DNA of 64,000 bases from Mucidula mucida (lineage: Eukaryota > Basidiomycota > Agaricomycetes > Agaricales > Physalacriaceae), in the NCBI GenBank assembly GCA_015501055.1, contig JADNYV010000001.1, forward strand, positions 1,364,001 through 1,428,000, written 5' to 3'. The notes beneath the pieces were generated by a model. It ran no database searches. It was given only the letters and a program-made list of their open reading frames with translations, and was not told where the DNA came from. Below, one piece after another: positions 10,463-21,718 of this stretch (positions are counted from its first letter, which is position 1; every line of letters begins with the position of its first letter). The position numbers and the translations under genes are program-made.

Positions 10463-13400
10463 TCACGAGATATCACCGTAGAAGATACCACGTCCGTTAG
10501 TCCCAATGTAAACACTAGACGGATTCAAAATCGTTACAGCCAAACCATTTTGAATACACGTACCGGCCATACACTCGAGGATCGGCCGCCAACACGTTAG
10601 CACTAAAAGCACCAAAGCCCACAGTATCATCGTTGATTTGAGTCCAGGTGGTACCTTCGTCGTCAGAACGGTATATCCAGCAACACCATTAATTGAGGCT
10701 GCTGCAAATACTGCAGGATATCCGCCGTCCTACACGACGCATCAGACACGACCACATTTCGAGGATCATCACGTACAGTCGCAGAGGCGCCTAATGCAAT
10801 GGACCACGCTTGGCTGACACTACTAATTTTCTCAAATGTTGCGCCCATGTCAGTGGAATGTAAAAGACCGCTGTTTGTAGATATCCAAACATCGCCGGTG
10901 GCGTCGAGGTTTGCGATGATCTTGACTGGGGAACTGGTGCTGCCTAGACTGCCCGCCGTTGTGAAACTGTTGCCGTTATCGGTCGAGACGTAGAACGAGG
11001 ATGAATCCGCCGCATAGAACACCGAGTTGTTCACCTTATCTGAAGCTATGATGGCGGTGGAGGGGAGTGAAGATACAGCTGTGAAACTGTTGGTGTATCG
11101 AGATACCGTGATGCCATTTGACACCGTGCGCCACAACACAGTATCGCCATCCGCTGACAGTGCAACCTTATCGCCTAGACGTTCTGATGTGAACCCGGAT
11201 TCTAGAGTATTCTGGAGACCATAGGCGCACCGTGGACGTCATCAGATGCACCATAGTCTTGAGACCATGTAGCACCAGAGTCGGTTGAAAGAGCGACTTG
11301 CTTTCCTGTGGAACTGACTCCTTGAGTGTGACGGGAACAGAAAAAAAGCTAATGAATCTACCTATCTCCATTGCCAATCCGCACAATATTGGTGGCTTGT
11401 TGCCAGCAAAATCGAGGTCAATTGTTGTCACCCAAGTAGGGTTCGTGAAGTAGTTTCCGGGGAGGGCATCTAGATCCTCATGAACGAAACCTGATATACT
11501 GTTGAGTAAAATTGTGGGGCATTTGATGTGACAGCTCACCTTCAATGTCGCCCACGCCAGAGATCAGAGACGGACCAGATTTTGGGGAAATCAATGCTTG
11601 AACTGCTGTCTCCTCGATGCCGTCTGCGCAAGAGCTGAGAGAGATATTGTGTACTGTATCCCACTGGTCAGATGGTAGATTCAAAATCAGCTTTCAAGTT
11701 TCTACGTTGAGAGGTAAGTAAACAACGAACTTTCGTCAAGTCTCGGCTGCCATAGAGAGTTGCTCCGGTGCCATACAAAAGATGATCGGAGTCAAAAGGA
11801 TCAATCGCCAGCGCTGCACTGGTGTTTAGACACATCGTAATGCGCAATGCGCAAGAGAGAGCGCACCTTCCATCATCCATCCTATTTGCTTGTTACCTAG
11901 GGTTTGATCAACATAATCAACACCCAGCCATGGTGCCAGGTCGTCGGAGTACGAGTAATACTTGTTGATTGTCGGATATGAGCCCAATCCCAAAAGGGTG
12001 ACCACGTTGAACCACTAGATGTCGGGTAAGTGTATGATCTGACACTGTGAGCGCGTCCGCACCTGTCAGTAGAGCGGTAAATTTGACCGTCCGGCCACCA
12101 TGAGTTGAGGGCAGCGACCATGACTGTGCCAGGCTTTTGCGCGTCGACTGCAAGGCCGCCGAAACCAAAGTAAAGATCGGCACCCGTTACTGGAGTTATG
12201 TCCGTCCCTTTCATGTTTTCAAGTTAGAACATGTCTTGTCCTCAATTTCACGCACTCACAATTAGAACCCGCGATGTCGTACTTCCAGACGCTTCCAAGG
12301 GTACCATCGTATGGACCTGCTCCGTCACTATATGTGATATAGAGGACTCCTTCAGCTGGAGAAATGACTCCCTTGTGAGGGAAGTATGTTGTTTGTTGCC
12401 CGTCCAAGGCATCCCCTAAGAGCAAACGGCAACGAGTTTAACACGAGCTGTGTGCGCGAGAAAAGGACGAACAGGAGCTTCCGGCGTCTTCGCTAACGAA
12501 GATATTATCGGTCCCGTTGCTTGCGACGCCAACGAAAATTCGGGGGGTGGCGGAGCCAGCAGCACCAGAAGAAGCGTCAAATGTCACCCATGCGATACCT
12601 GCATTTTCATGACGTGGCAGTCGAAGTTGATAGGTAGGTCGAGGACCTACCGATGAGATCGTTATTATATCCAGTCGAATCCGTAGGATCAGGTGCATAA
12701 TTCCCGACACTGCTTAACCCAGATACGTGAGACCAACTGCGTCCATAATCCAAAGACGTGTACAACCCATTACCACTGCGGGCGCCAAAGAGGAGGATGT
12801 TGTTGCTGTTCGGATCCACGACTAGGCGCTAAAACACATTCAGTATGAATTCATTTGAGTTTGGGGTGTGTAAGAGGACCTCTCCCCTGAAAAGACCACG
12901 GTTAGATTGTTCATTACCACTTGTGTAAGAATCGACGTAGTACGTACATCCCACGTCCAGGCATGTTTCCTCCAACCTTGAAAGGCAATTCTGACACAGT
13001 GAAAGAGGCGCCGTAGTCTTCTGAAATGAGGATTTGACCGTTGTTGGGATCCCAATCATTAGTGTACATTCCCGTAGCCTTGCCACAATCAGAATAAAGC
13101 ATTGCAAGACCCAATATCGTAGAGAGCTAACCAGGTATAGACGGTTAGTTTCAATCGGATCTGTAGCTAGGGCATCAACACCCCAATAGTTCCACCTGCC
13201 GTTATCAACGAAGTCGAGCAGAGGAGACCATGTATCGTCCGAATTCAGTTTGTAGGCGCCACCGATGTCCGTCCGCACGTATGCTAGGCCCTTCACAGAA
13301 GAAACGCGCATTAATACACGCGAGGCGCGACATGAATGCACTAGGAAAGCTACCTGTTCTGATGGATTGAAGACGATTCCGGGTATGAAACCACCGCCAC

Positions 13401-13482
13401 CACCAATTTTGACATTCTTCCAAGTATATCGTGCGAGTGAGAGACTAGGTAGCAGTGCTATGAGCGAGATAACGAGCTTCAT
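10463..13482 (-). CDS. GH74 xyloglucanase, secreted, two apparent frameshifts
   Basis: This is a secreted beta-1,4-glucanase that cuts xyloglucan in plant cell walls. A signal peptide (MKLVISLIALLPSLSLA) precedes YTWKNVKIGGGGGFIPGIVF. GH74 landmarks follow: GLAYVRTDIGGAY (with the Asp expected to be catalytic), NYWGVDALATDP, GNMPGRGMGERLVVDPN, FPHKGVISPAEGVLYITYSDG, GLAVDAQKPGTVMVAALNSW, WMMEALAIDPFDSDHLLYGT (with the second Asp of the active site), and C-terminal VYIGTNGRGIFYGDIS. This is the two seven-bladed propeller architecture. There are about ten introns and one 7-nt exon. No C-terminal CBM1 is seen. Single bases appear to be missing near 11226 and 11984 (CCC). The enzyme indicates a lignocellulose-degrading lifestyle. 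Confidence 0.9.
12880..12886 (-). other. 7-nt micro-exon of the GH74 gene
   Basis: GGGAGAG lies between ...cttttcag and gtcctc.... Spliced, it completes AT|G GGA GAG|CGC, that is, the conserved GRGMGERLVVDP of GH74. The downstream donor gtcctc is weak, so an RNA check is useful. Confidence 0.65.
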
Positions 13483-14129
13483 TCTGAAGGCCACAGAGAT
13501 GTAACGATGATTCTCCATGCAGGCGAATGCATGTTTATATTGCTTCGGAAAATAAAGCGTTCACCGAATATCTTGCGGTTGTAAGGGACGGCTGCATTGG
13601 TGACGCTTCGAGACGACCAGGTGACAAAAGTGCATGCAGCGGAGCCCGTCCTGGAATACAAATGTACCAGTTCAAGGTGGTTTGGATGAAGTTCGGTATT
13701 ACCACTAACCAAACGGGTGCCTACACGTGGGATGGTACTTGGACTGTTCCTGGAAGATGCTACTCACGACGCTTCTCCTGGATATAATCACTTCTTGATG
13801 CATAAGTATTGAATCCAGCTCCCATACTATTGCAGCGGGAGAAGGTGACTATCGTCACAGCGGTAGCGAGTACAGGAAAGTAATAAAATAAAGTCAGAGG
13901 CGTTCAGCTGGAGGAACGAAGATCGAAGAAGAAACTTGTAGCGACCGTCATTAAGGCAGAAAGAACGTCACGTAAAAACAACATGTAGAAATACAGCACA
14001 TAACAATAACGTGTAATAGCTAAAATGTCAATGATTGCAGAGAAAACAGAAAGAAATATCCACAGGAATGCAAGTAATAGATAACCCAGAACCCAGCGAC
14101 GGGATGCATAGCATAGACAGCATGATGTT
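13483..14129. other. Intergenic, GH74 promoter and phosphatase 3' flank
   Basis: The region is 647 bp with no convincing ORF. It must contain the GH74 promoter at its left side. I could not single out carbon-source regulator sites by eye. Confidence 0.4.
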
Positions 14130-16134
14130 TTATTCTCCAACATGGAGGTAACCTTTCACATCGACCTTGGAAAAGGCAGTCGTTGGTGTAGGTGGCGCGG
14201 CGATTCCAATGAAACTCCTCGTCCTTCCATGTGAACGGAACGTCGACACTCGCGGGGTCATGGCAGGGAATGGAATTCCCGCAGCCATATTGGAGAGTGT
14301 CATTGTGGACGGTGTTCGCGAGAAGGGAAGTGTCGGTGAAGGCGGGAAAACAAACAATGTTTGAGAAGGTGTATTTAGGGTTGAACCGACAGCATTGGAG
14401 TTGGCCTTTTGCAAAACTGAGTGCCGTAAATGTAACGGTGGGGGAGCAGGTTTGCGAGAATCACTGCGCATGCGGAGCGATAGGGAAGGTTGCCGAGGAA
14501 TCGGGGGTCGAGAGGGGATTTGTTCGGATGTGTCTACGATAACGTTCGTCGGTGATGAAGGAACAGGTGGAAGCAACATTGATGGTCGCCTCTTTCCTTT
14601 GCTAGCACCGAGCTCGAACGTCGCCCGATTCGCAGTTGCTGGGGGCGGAGGCAAGTTGAAGGAGGTCTTCCAAATGGGTGCACTTGGAGGCGGATATCGA
14701 GTGGTTCCATCGTCGTCTGGCGAGTTTGCCGAAGACAAACTGCCGGATTCATCTGTGAAGCCACCACCAACACCGAGCAGTGAACGCTCCTCGTCAACTT
14801 CAATGAGATCTTCGCTGATAACGCTGTTATTGCTGGTGCTGGCGATGGAGCCAGTGCGCTTGCGGTTGTGACCATATCGGCTACGCCAAGCTGCCCCCAT
14901 GCCTAGCGACGACGCACTAGACTTGCGAGATGCTATGCGATCTTCCATAGCACGGTCTAGAGCATGGGCTTCCTCCATCACCAATGTGCTCTCTTGGGCA
15001 TCATCCTGCTCCTCGTCCATCATTTTTCGGCGTCTTCCCCACTCCTCCTCCTCCTCTGCAATCGAACTCCTCTCCGAGTCGGTATTCCCTCCTGTCAATT
15101 TTCTTTCATAGTCGAGTAGTTGATATATCAATCTGGCGAACGTTCGAGTTAAGAATCAACAAAATATCAGAAGAAATGATGATGAACTCGACGCACGACA
15201 TATTGGGACCTACACATGTGCTCTTTTGCTTAACATAATCATAAGCAGCTTGCATACCCTTCAGCGCCCATACATGGTCGGGGACGTGTGGGGAGCGCAT
15301 AGCTGCAGCCCTCATGACAAGAGCAATGACCATCGTTGCCGAGCGCGAGATCCCACATTGACAGTGAATCAGTACGCCATCGCCACGTTCCGCCGCTGCA
15401 TCTGTGAAGGCCATCGCCTCAGGGAAGCCGCGGGCAACCAAATCCTGCTGGCCATGGCTCCACATCAACTTGAGGTAATGCATGCCCGGCCGGCCGCTGG
15501 CCAAATGTGGCGGATAGTAGGTGTTGTCAGAAGGTTCTTTCGAGCCAGCTACATTGAGATTGGGTGTCGAGGCGAATGACCGGAGAGGTTTGAACAAGTC
15601 AAAAGGAGACGCTACCTCCTTGGCTACATTGAGGATGGCTTTGATCTTGCGTTCGGCAAGGCCTGTGAAGTCGCGGGCGTTGTCCTCCGATCCTAGCCAG
15701 ATACCGGGAAGAATCTGAACGGGGCCGTCAGCATAAGGTGTATTCTCCGGGTCGACGTTTTCTTTGCGGTTAACGAGGGCGGCCGTTTTTGGAGGGAGAG
15801 ATACGACAGACGGGCGGCGGAAACGAGGGCCCGATCCACTGGGAGTTGGCGGTGGGTTAAACGCCTTGGCAGAGGGCGCCGGCAAACCGCTGTGCAGGCT
15901 GCTGAAACCACTCTTCACGCTGCTCGTCGGACTGCTCTGGGCAGACAGATTGAGCGAGAGATTCTTCATATTCCGGCGGGGCTTCTTCTCTCCTTCATCC
16001 TTGGTGGTCTCTTTTTCCGTCAAACCGACATTCTCCTTGGCGTCCAGTACGAGAGTTGTGGTAGAAGACGAAAAAGCGGGATTGGTAGGCGTATTAATGC
16101 GGAGACCAGCAGGTGCTCTTTTTCTGTGAGCCAT
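14130..16134 (-). CDS. Dual-specificity (MAPK-type) protein phosphatase
   Basis: The ATG at 16134 opens MAHRKRAPAGLRINTPTNPA, a disordered N terminus. The catalytic DSP domain spans about residues 140-320: DGPVQILPGIWLGSEDNA, then IKAILNVAKEV, then the signature HCQCGISR with Cys258 and Arg264 (HCX5R). One intron (donor gtgcgt after VGPNMS) joins the domain end LIYQLLDYERKL to a roughly 330-residue Ser/Pro-rich tail that contains an acidic stretch and many SP/TP sites. The layout resembles fungal Msg5/Pmp1-like MAPK phosphatases that dephosphorylate the activation loop of cell-wall and mating MAPKs. Which kinase is the target is not visible. There is no frame break, and the total is about 640 residues. 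Confidence 0.85.
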
Positions 16135-17403
16135 TGTCGTTCAAATGGACACAAACACGCCCAGCGTGCTAAGAGACAGAGGGAGAGAAAAAATGAAGAA
16201 AATGAACAGCGAGGTGGTGGTCAACAACTAAGCTCAACTAAGGTGTAAACATGGACAAATTTGAATAAGCGAGCACGGGAATCAAATCTACAGCTACGTT
16301 CCAAGAGCAACCACGACTATTTCATGCTTCTAGCAATACCTATCCGCGTTTCTGCAATTGTGCTCTGAACGCCGCGGAATCAGGCGACCGTCGCGGGGAC
16401 CCACCCAGATGAATCCACGAAAGTCCACGAATCCCTCTGATCTTCCCGTGTTTCGCCGTGCCTGGCCCACATTGGGCGCGGTGTAATGAAATATGAGCCA
16501 TGCTACGCCACGTCGCCTTGAGCTCGGGTCCCACATAGACATGGGCATGTGCCACTCTCCTTGACACAGCTGCACCATTCGGTCTCGGGCTATGCGTTTT
16601 CCTGCGCATCTTCATGAAACTTGGGGCTCCGAAACATGGAATCCCTTGGTCCACCTCGCGTTGGTTATCATTGTCTGTAGTAGACAAGCTCGAGCAAGTG
16701 CTACCGCGGCCCGCCGGCAACAATAAGCGCCAGGCACCTCACGTGGAATTTCTGACTGAAAACTCCTGTATTACCCCATGTTCCACGTCGTTGCAATCGC
16801 GCGCTCGATAGATCGATGAAACGGGGGTGATAAGCCTGTATCAAGGATTTTCGCTCGTTTTTGACCAGGTCATCTCTATCTTTCAACCACGGATCTATGA
16901 TACGTGTTTGATCTGTACACTACCAATAAGGAAGTACCCTCTAAACAGTTCGAGTTCGTCGTTTCGTTCAGCCCCATTGCCATAGATTGCCATGGCAACG
17001 CCTATCCAGGCCGCAGTGGACTCAGGACAGCCACCGTCAGAGAATTCAATAGAAATTCCGACTTTCAAATCCCACTCCCGAGGCTCGTGAGCTTCGGACC
17101 ACAGTCCGCCAAGCGCGCATGAATATCCGCTGCGATTATTGCACATCCATCACGCTTACCTTTCCAACACTCTCCGTCGGACAATCAAGTCGGCGCGATC
17201 AAGTCTTTGGCTAGAATTGAATGAGAACGGAAGCGCCGTCTTGAGTCCGAGGCGAGTCACGTGGCTCAAACGGTCATCGGGCCGATGCCGATACACAACG
17301 TGTTCTCCTTCATTCACGACGTCCAGGAAGGAGGCTGATTCTAGGAATAGTACGGCTGCTGTCAGCACACTGGTCCACGTTGAATTCCTCCTAGTTTTTT
17401 ACA
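16135..17403. other. Intergenic, 1.27 kb between divergent genes
   Basis: The stretch lies between the phosphatase (minus) and TVP23 (plus), so it carries both promoters. ORFs of up to 127 codons exist, but they show no domain, no conserved composition and no exon continuity. Confidence 0.45.
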
Positions 17404-18309
17404 ATGAGCGTCAATTCCCCGCTCATAGAGCCGGATGCGGACACAGATATTCTTCCTCCTCCCGTAACGCAGTCTCGCTCGCCGAATCCCAACCACCTCT
17501 CCTCTGCATCCTCCGCTCAGCAAGAGTCTCCGGTGTGGCCCAAATACTTCGACAGTCATCTCATCCGCTCGCTCTCCTGATGCTCTATCTCTTTCGTATT
17601 GCCGCGATCCTTGTCTACATTCTGTGCGGGTTTTTTTACAGAAAATTACGTGCTATCGACCGTCGTAGTCGTTATCTTACTTGCAGCGGACTTTTATAAC
17701 ACACGAAATGTAGCGGGGGTATAATTGTGTCTCTTCAACGATATTTCGTTTACTAACCGTTTGACAGCGCACTCTAGTGGGTTTAAGATTTTGGAATCAG
17801 GTTCGTCTGTCCTATCAAACTATAGTTTGCCCTTCTTGAGACTTCGCAACTATAGGTGGATGATGATGGCGAGAGCTATTGGGTGTTCGAGAGTCGTGAT
17901 CCTGCACGAGGGGCTGCAAACAAAGTTGATGAAAAGTGCGTCCTTTTTAGCATATTGACATGTGATTCCGCTGCTGAAGGCAATTTCAGAATGTTTTGGA
18001 TCGCTCTATACGTATTTCCCTGCCTCTGGTCCGCACTTCTCATCGTTTCGTTCCTCAAACTGTCGATATCGTACGTCTCCCGTTGGTGCACGGACAGATC
18101 TCTGAGAAAATTATAGCTTCATTCCTATCGTAATCCTCGCACTTGTCTTCAATCTGACAAACGCTATCGGATTCACCTATGCTGATCGCGACGCCAAACA
18201 ACGATGGGCCAATAACCTGTCGTCCTCCTTTATGGGTGGCTTCGGTGGTATCGGTGGTAATTTGCTAGCGGGGGCTGTGAAAAGCGGGGTTGGAAGAATG
18301 TTCAAATGA
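17404..18309 (+). CDS. TVP23: Golgi membrane protein TVP23, one apparent +1 frameshift
   Basis: This is a TVP23/FAM18-family Golgi multi-pass protein that acts in retrograde vesicle traffic. The ATG at 17404 begins [20 protein letters not shown]. The core reads [114 protein letters not shown] and [14 protein letters not shown], and it ends [10 protein letters not shown]. Introns lie at about 17719-17768, 17811-17852, 17938-17990 and 18071-18116. Between CGFF and ENYVL there are seven T (17631-17637) where six keep the frame. An intron there would have to be far too short. The first splice near 17470-17525 is uncertain. Confidence 0.85.
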
Positions 18310-18496
18310 ATAGGTATAATGAAATCCTTTAAATGACAGACTTGAAAGGAACTCGTTCTCCGTTAAGCTCGCATACTTAAGGAGTATCCCCAGAACTAGT
18401 TGTAGAGGTATATGCTCGAAAACTTTGAGGTGGAGACGAGCGGTCACTGAATAGATGTTGACCTAATTCGATGTGTGCAATCAAAAGCATCTTCCC

Positions 18497-19748
18497 ATGA
18501 ACGACCATCATGCACGCGAACCCAACCGGGATGACGAACAGTCGCCCCTTCTTCCTTCTCGCGGTGGACGCGTAGCGCGTGCTATTCTCGAGCTCTCGCC
18601 GCCCGCCCAGCAGGCATCCTCTCTATCAACGTCTAGTGTATGGGACGTGGTAGACCAAGTGCATGGACGTGCTTGTGAACAGTCCGCGTATAATAACGAA
18701 GTTCGTAAATTATGGGGCGATTTTGGGGCCGAATACTGCTCTGACCAAGATCTGGACGATGCTTTGTTCACGTCCCTCGAACAAGCCGGTACAGGAAAGC
18801 AGACAAGTCTAGTTGACATCTCCGCTCTCCAATTGCCAACCGACGCGCTCTTTCATGCGGCCCTCACTTCTACCTGGCGAAACGGCCGTCCTCGAATTGA
18901 CGGTGCTCTCCCACCGAGGGTTGCCCATCAATTGGATTTGTTGACATATGTGGCGGGGTATGCCCTGGTCATCAGTTACGTGGTCAACCCGCCCGATAGA
19001 GCTGTCATCTACAATTCAGAGGCGTTTGGAGTGCGAGAATTCTTCCTCGTCGTGTTCAACATTCGCTACCGTTTTCCATCCATGCTTACACTACTCGCGT
19101 TCTTTCTCGGTGTTGGCGTACCGCGGGATTCGACAGCGTTCGGAGTTTTGCTGTTGGCGTTTGGGCTATACACGCTACAACTCCATTTTACAGATTGTCC
19201 GTCGCCACTGCTAGTCGTTCCAGAGTCGACGTTGCCAACAGCATGGAAGCTGAGAACAGCATTTGCGCGTTTAGGGCCATTGATCACATTCATCCCGGTA
19301 TTGATGTTGGCCTTGGCCTTGATGTCGTGGTCCTTGCGAGATACATTCTTGCAATTTAGCGACTTTACAATACTATCCATCACGACGCCAACCCTCTTCA
19401 GACGCGTTCGCCTTCCTGTCAATCGCGTTTCTCTCATTCCTCGCCATAATCGTCGCTTTCTTTCTCCTTGCAGCTTCGCCAGCGCCAGCTTCCACCCCAG
19501 TAGATGAGTGGCAAACGCAGTTCTACGCCGTTACCGCATATTACTCTATACCTTACTACTTCCCGCCACCGCTGTCCGTTCTCACTCTGCTCCCTCAGCC
19601 CTACAGAAAATGGGTGTGGCGAGCTACTGTGGCCCCCTTTGCATATGCGTTATGGGGCCTGATCAATTTCGTTCCATGGAGCATTGTTGCAAGGGTAGCT
19701 GCTGCAGCGCCCGTATTGTTTGTCTTACTCGCATTAGCCGTGCAGTGA
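18497..19748 (+). CDS. Multi-pass membrane protein, unrecognised, frame change inside
   Basis: I do not recognise this gene. The ATG at 18497 starts MNDHHAREPNRDDEQSPLLP. A hydrophilic N-terminal half of about 140 residues (WDVVDQVHGRACEQSAYNNE) is followed by several membrane helices: LLTYVAGYALVISYVV, FPSMLTLLAFFLGVGV, FGVLLLAFGLYTLQL and LITFIPVLMLALALM. In another frame come FLSIAFLSFLAIIVAFFLLA, YYSIPYYFPPPLSVLTLL, the conserved-looking RKWVWRATVAPFAYALWGLI and ARVAAAAPVLFVLLALAVQ to the stop at 19746-19748. The switch lies between about 19330 and 19410, and I found no matching GT-AG pair, so it looks like a one-base insertion. It is convergent with CBR1, 92 bp away. Confidence 0.6.
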
Positions 19749-19840
19749 ATCTGATATTCCCCGCACACAGGCAGATGTCTACAGAGTGATTAGTTACGAC
19801 TACTGGCACCAAACAACATTAGGGAATAAGAGTTATCTAC

Positions 19841-21070
19841 TTAGAAGACGAAGACCTATGACCGACGCGTCAGCAAGATACCATGAACCGAATACGAAGC
19901 ATACCTGGTCCACCAGCTTAGAGACAGCCCTTGGTTGAGGGAACTTGAGTTCGTCAAGGTGTTTCCTAGACGCGAGTTAGGATCAGCAGGTCAAGCATAC
20001 GAAGGGAACTCACTTCATAGCGGAAACCATTGGGGGAGGACCGCACATCAGTATCTTGGAGGGAACGCCGGCCTCTGGAAGATGCTCCTTGATCATATCC
20101 TTGCTCACGAACCCAACACCGCCGGTCCATCCCTGGGGAGGGTTGTTGAGCACGTAGTGCACCTTGAAACGTCCGTTGGCCCCGTAGGTATCTACTAGGG
20201 TATCGAGCTCCTTTTTGAGAAGGATGTCCTCCTCATTGACATTAGCGTAAATAAGGCTCAGACGCGTGTTGTCGAGGGGGTTCTTGAGCGCCGCGCGAAT
20301 AATTTGGATCATGGGTGTGATTCCGGTGCCACCTGCAATCATGCCGATACTGTCGGTGAGGTCGGGGGTGTAGTTGAATTGGCCCTTGGGGCCTTTCACT
20401 TTGATGGTGTCCCCGATCTTGAGGAGAGAGAAAAGGCGGGAAATGTTGCCTTTCTCGTAGGACTTGATGAGGAGGTCAAAGTGGCCCATGTCGTCGTCAG
20501 ACGAGACGGGTGTGTACGAGCGCATTACATCCTTGCCATTGATTTCAGCAGAGACCTGAATGTGCTGGCCAGTGGGGAGGCCGAGGACGGAGGTACTTGT
20601 GGGCAGGGTGAAGCGGTAGATGGCGGTGTTCGGGGATATTTGGATCTTTTGCGTGAGTGGGAAGGTCTGCCATTTTGTGGGGTCCAGAACCTTGGGCCGG
20701 CCTGGACAGGGTAAGTGGTACGATAGCATACAGAAAAGGGATACGTACTTTTTTGAAGCAGTGTAGTCCATACAAAGGCAGCGAGCAGGACTGCTACCGT
20801 GCCAATGAAGGGTGGCGAGAGCACATCGACGGTGCCGACACCAGGCACGTCAAAAGCATGCAAGTACGCCTTGGTGCTCACGACGAGCTCCTCGAATGTG
20901 TGCGAGCCCATTTCAGGATTATTGACGTCCTTCGGTAAGCCAATTAGGATCAAGTCGCTAAAGTGTATGCCTGCCGCGTTGAGCGAAGAGGAGAGCGCGC
21001 GCTGCAGAACGACGAGCACAACAAAAGGGAGGACGATGGAAGCGACGAAAACGCCTTGAGCTTGGTTCAT
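19841..21070 (-). CDS. CBR1: NADH-cytochrome b5 reductase
   Basis: This FAD enzyme transfers electrons from NADH to cytochrome b5 for sterol and fatty-acid modification, at the outer mitochondrial or ER membrane. The ATG at 21070 gives [20 protein letters not shown], an N-terminal anchor, with a second hydrophobic stretch [18 protein letters not shown]. The FAD-binding motif [20 protein letters not shown], the NADH-binding [20 protein letters not shown] and the C-terminal [20 protein letters not shown] are intact. Three introns give the ending SKLVDQVFVF with the stop at 19841. The N-terminal extension between the two hydrophobic stretches ([20 protein letters not shown]) is longer than in yeast Cbr1. 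No frame break was found. Confidence 0.93.
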
Positions 21071-21718
21071 CGTAGCCTTAAATAAATAAGAGGTCACCCT
21101 TTTCTGGAACTTCTAAATTTGATCAGGCTCTTACCCCAACCATCGTTTGCGACCGGTCTCGACTCTGCGGGGCCACCGCGAGTCCGATGGATATCGTTAA
21201 TTACTTGACTATTCTATAGACAAAATCCCTTGGGCTAATTCGCCAACCCAGCAAACTGCCGGATACATCCGCGCACTATTATCAAGATATATGGCAGTCC
21301 AGTTACTTGGAACGACATGATGCGAAGCTGCTGAGACGGAACGGTATTAAGAAGTTCCTCCTCCGCTGCCATTCGCATCGGCTGAATACGCAGTATCTTT
21401 ATTGCGCCTCTGTTCTCGTGAAAGGTGGGTGCTTTCAATGAAGCGAACGCCATTGTTAGTTAACGCGCGATTGACAGCAACTCGATGGTCTGAGTCCTTA
21501 GCTGTCCTTCGGTAATTGCTGTCCTCTACATAATGAAATGTAGGATGGGAAGGTATTAGTAGCTTGTTCTTCGTCACAGGTGAACACTTCGTTGACCATC
21601 GAATTGAAACAGATGCTTGCACAGTAGAACGTCGGGCCTAAAAGCACAATCCGATGATCTCGATTCCATTCTACAAACATCAAATTCAATCAGTCCGCTA
21701 TATCATGACATGTACCTC
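21071..21718. other. Intergenic, 648 bp
   Basis: Upstream region of CBR1 (right of 21070) and 3' flank of the methyltransferase gene. A 72-codon ATG ORF on the minus strand (21235-21453) has no recognisable feature and is not called. Confidence 0.4.

Noticed and set aside
16340..16723. 127-codon minus-strand ORF
   Set aside because: No domain, no exon partners, and the composition looks random.
17625..17640. Programmed ribosomal frameshift at the TVP23 T run
   Set aside because: Similar one-base shifts occur in many unrelated genes of the window, so a common technical cause is simpler.
17139..17699. 186-codon plus-strand ORF as a separate gene
   Set aside because: Its last third is the TVP23 core in frame; the rest has no conserved character and precedes the likely TVP23 start.
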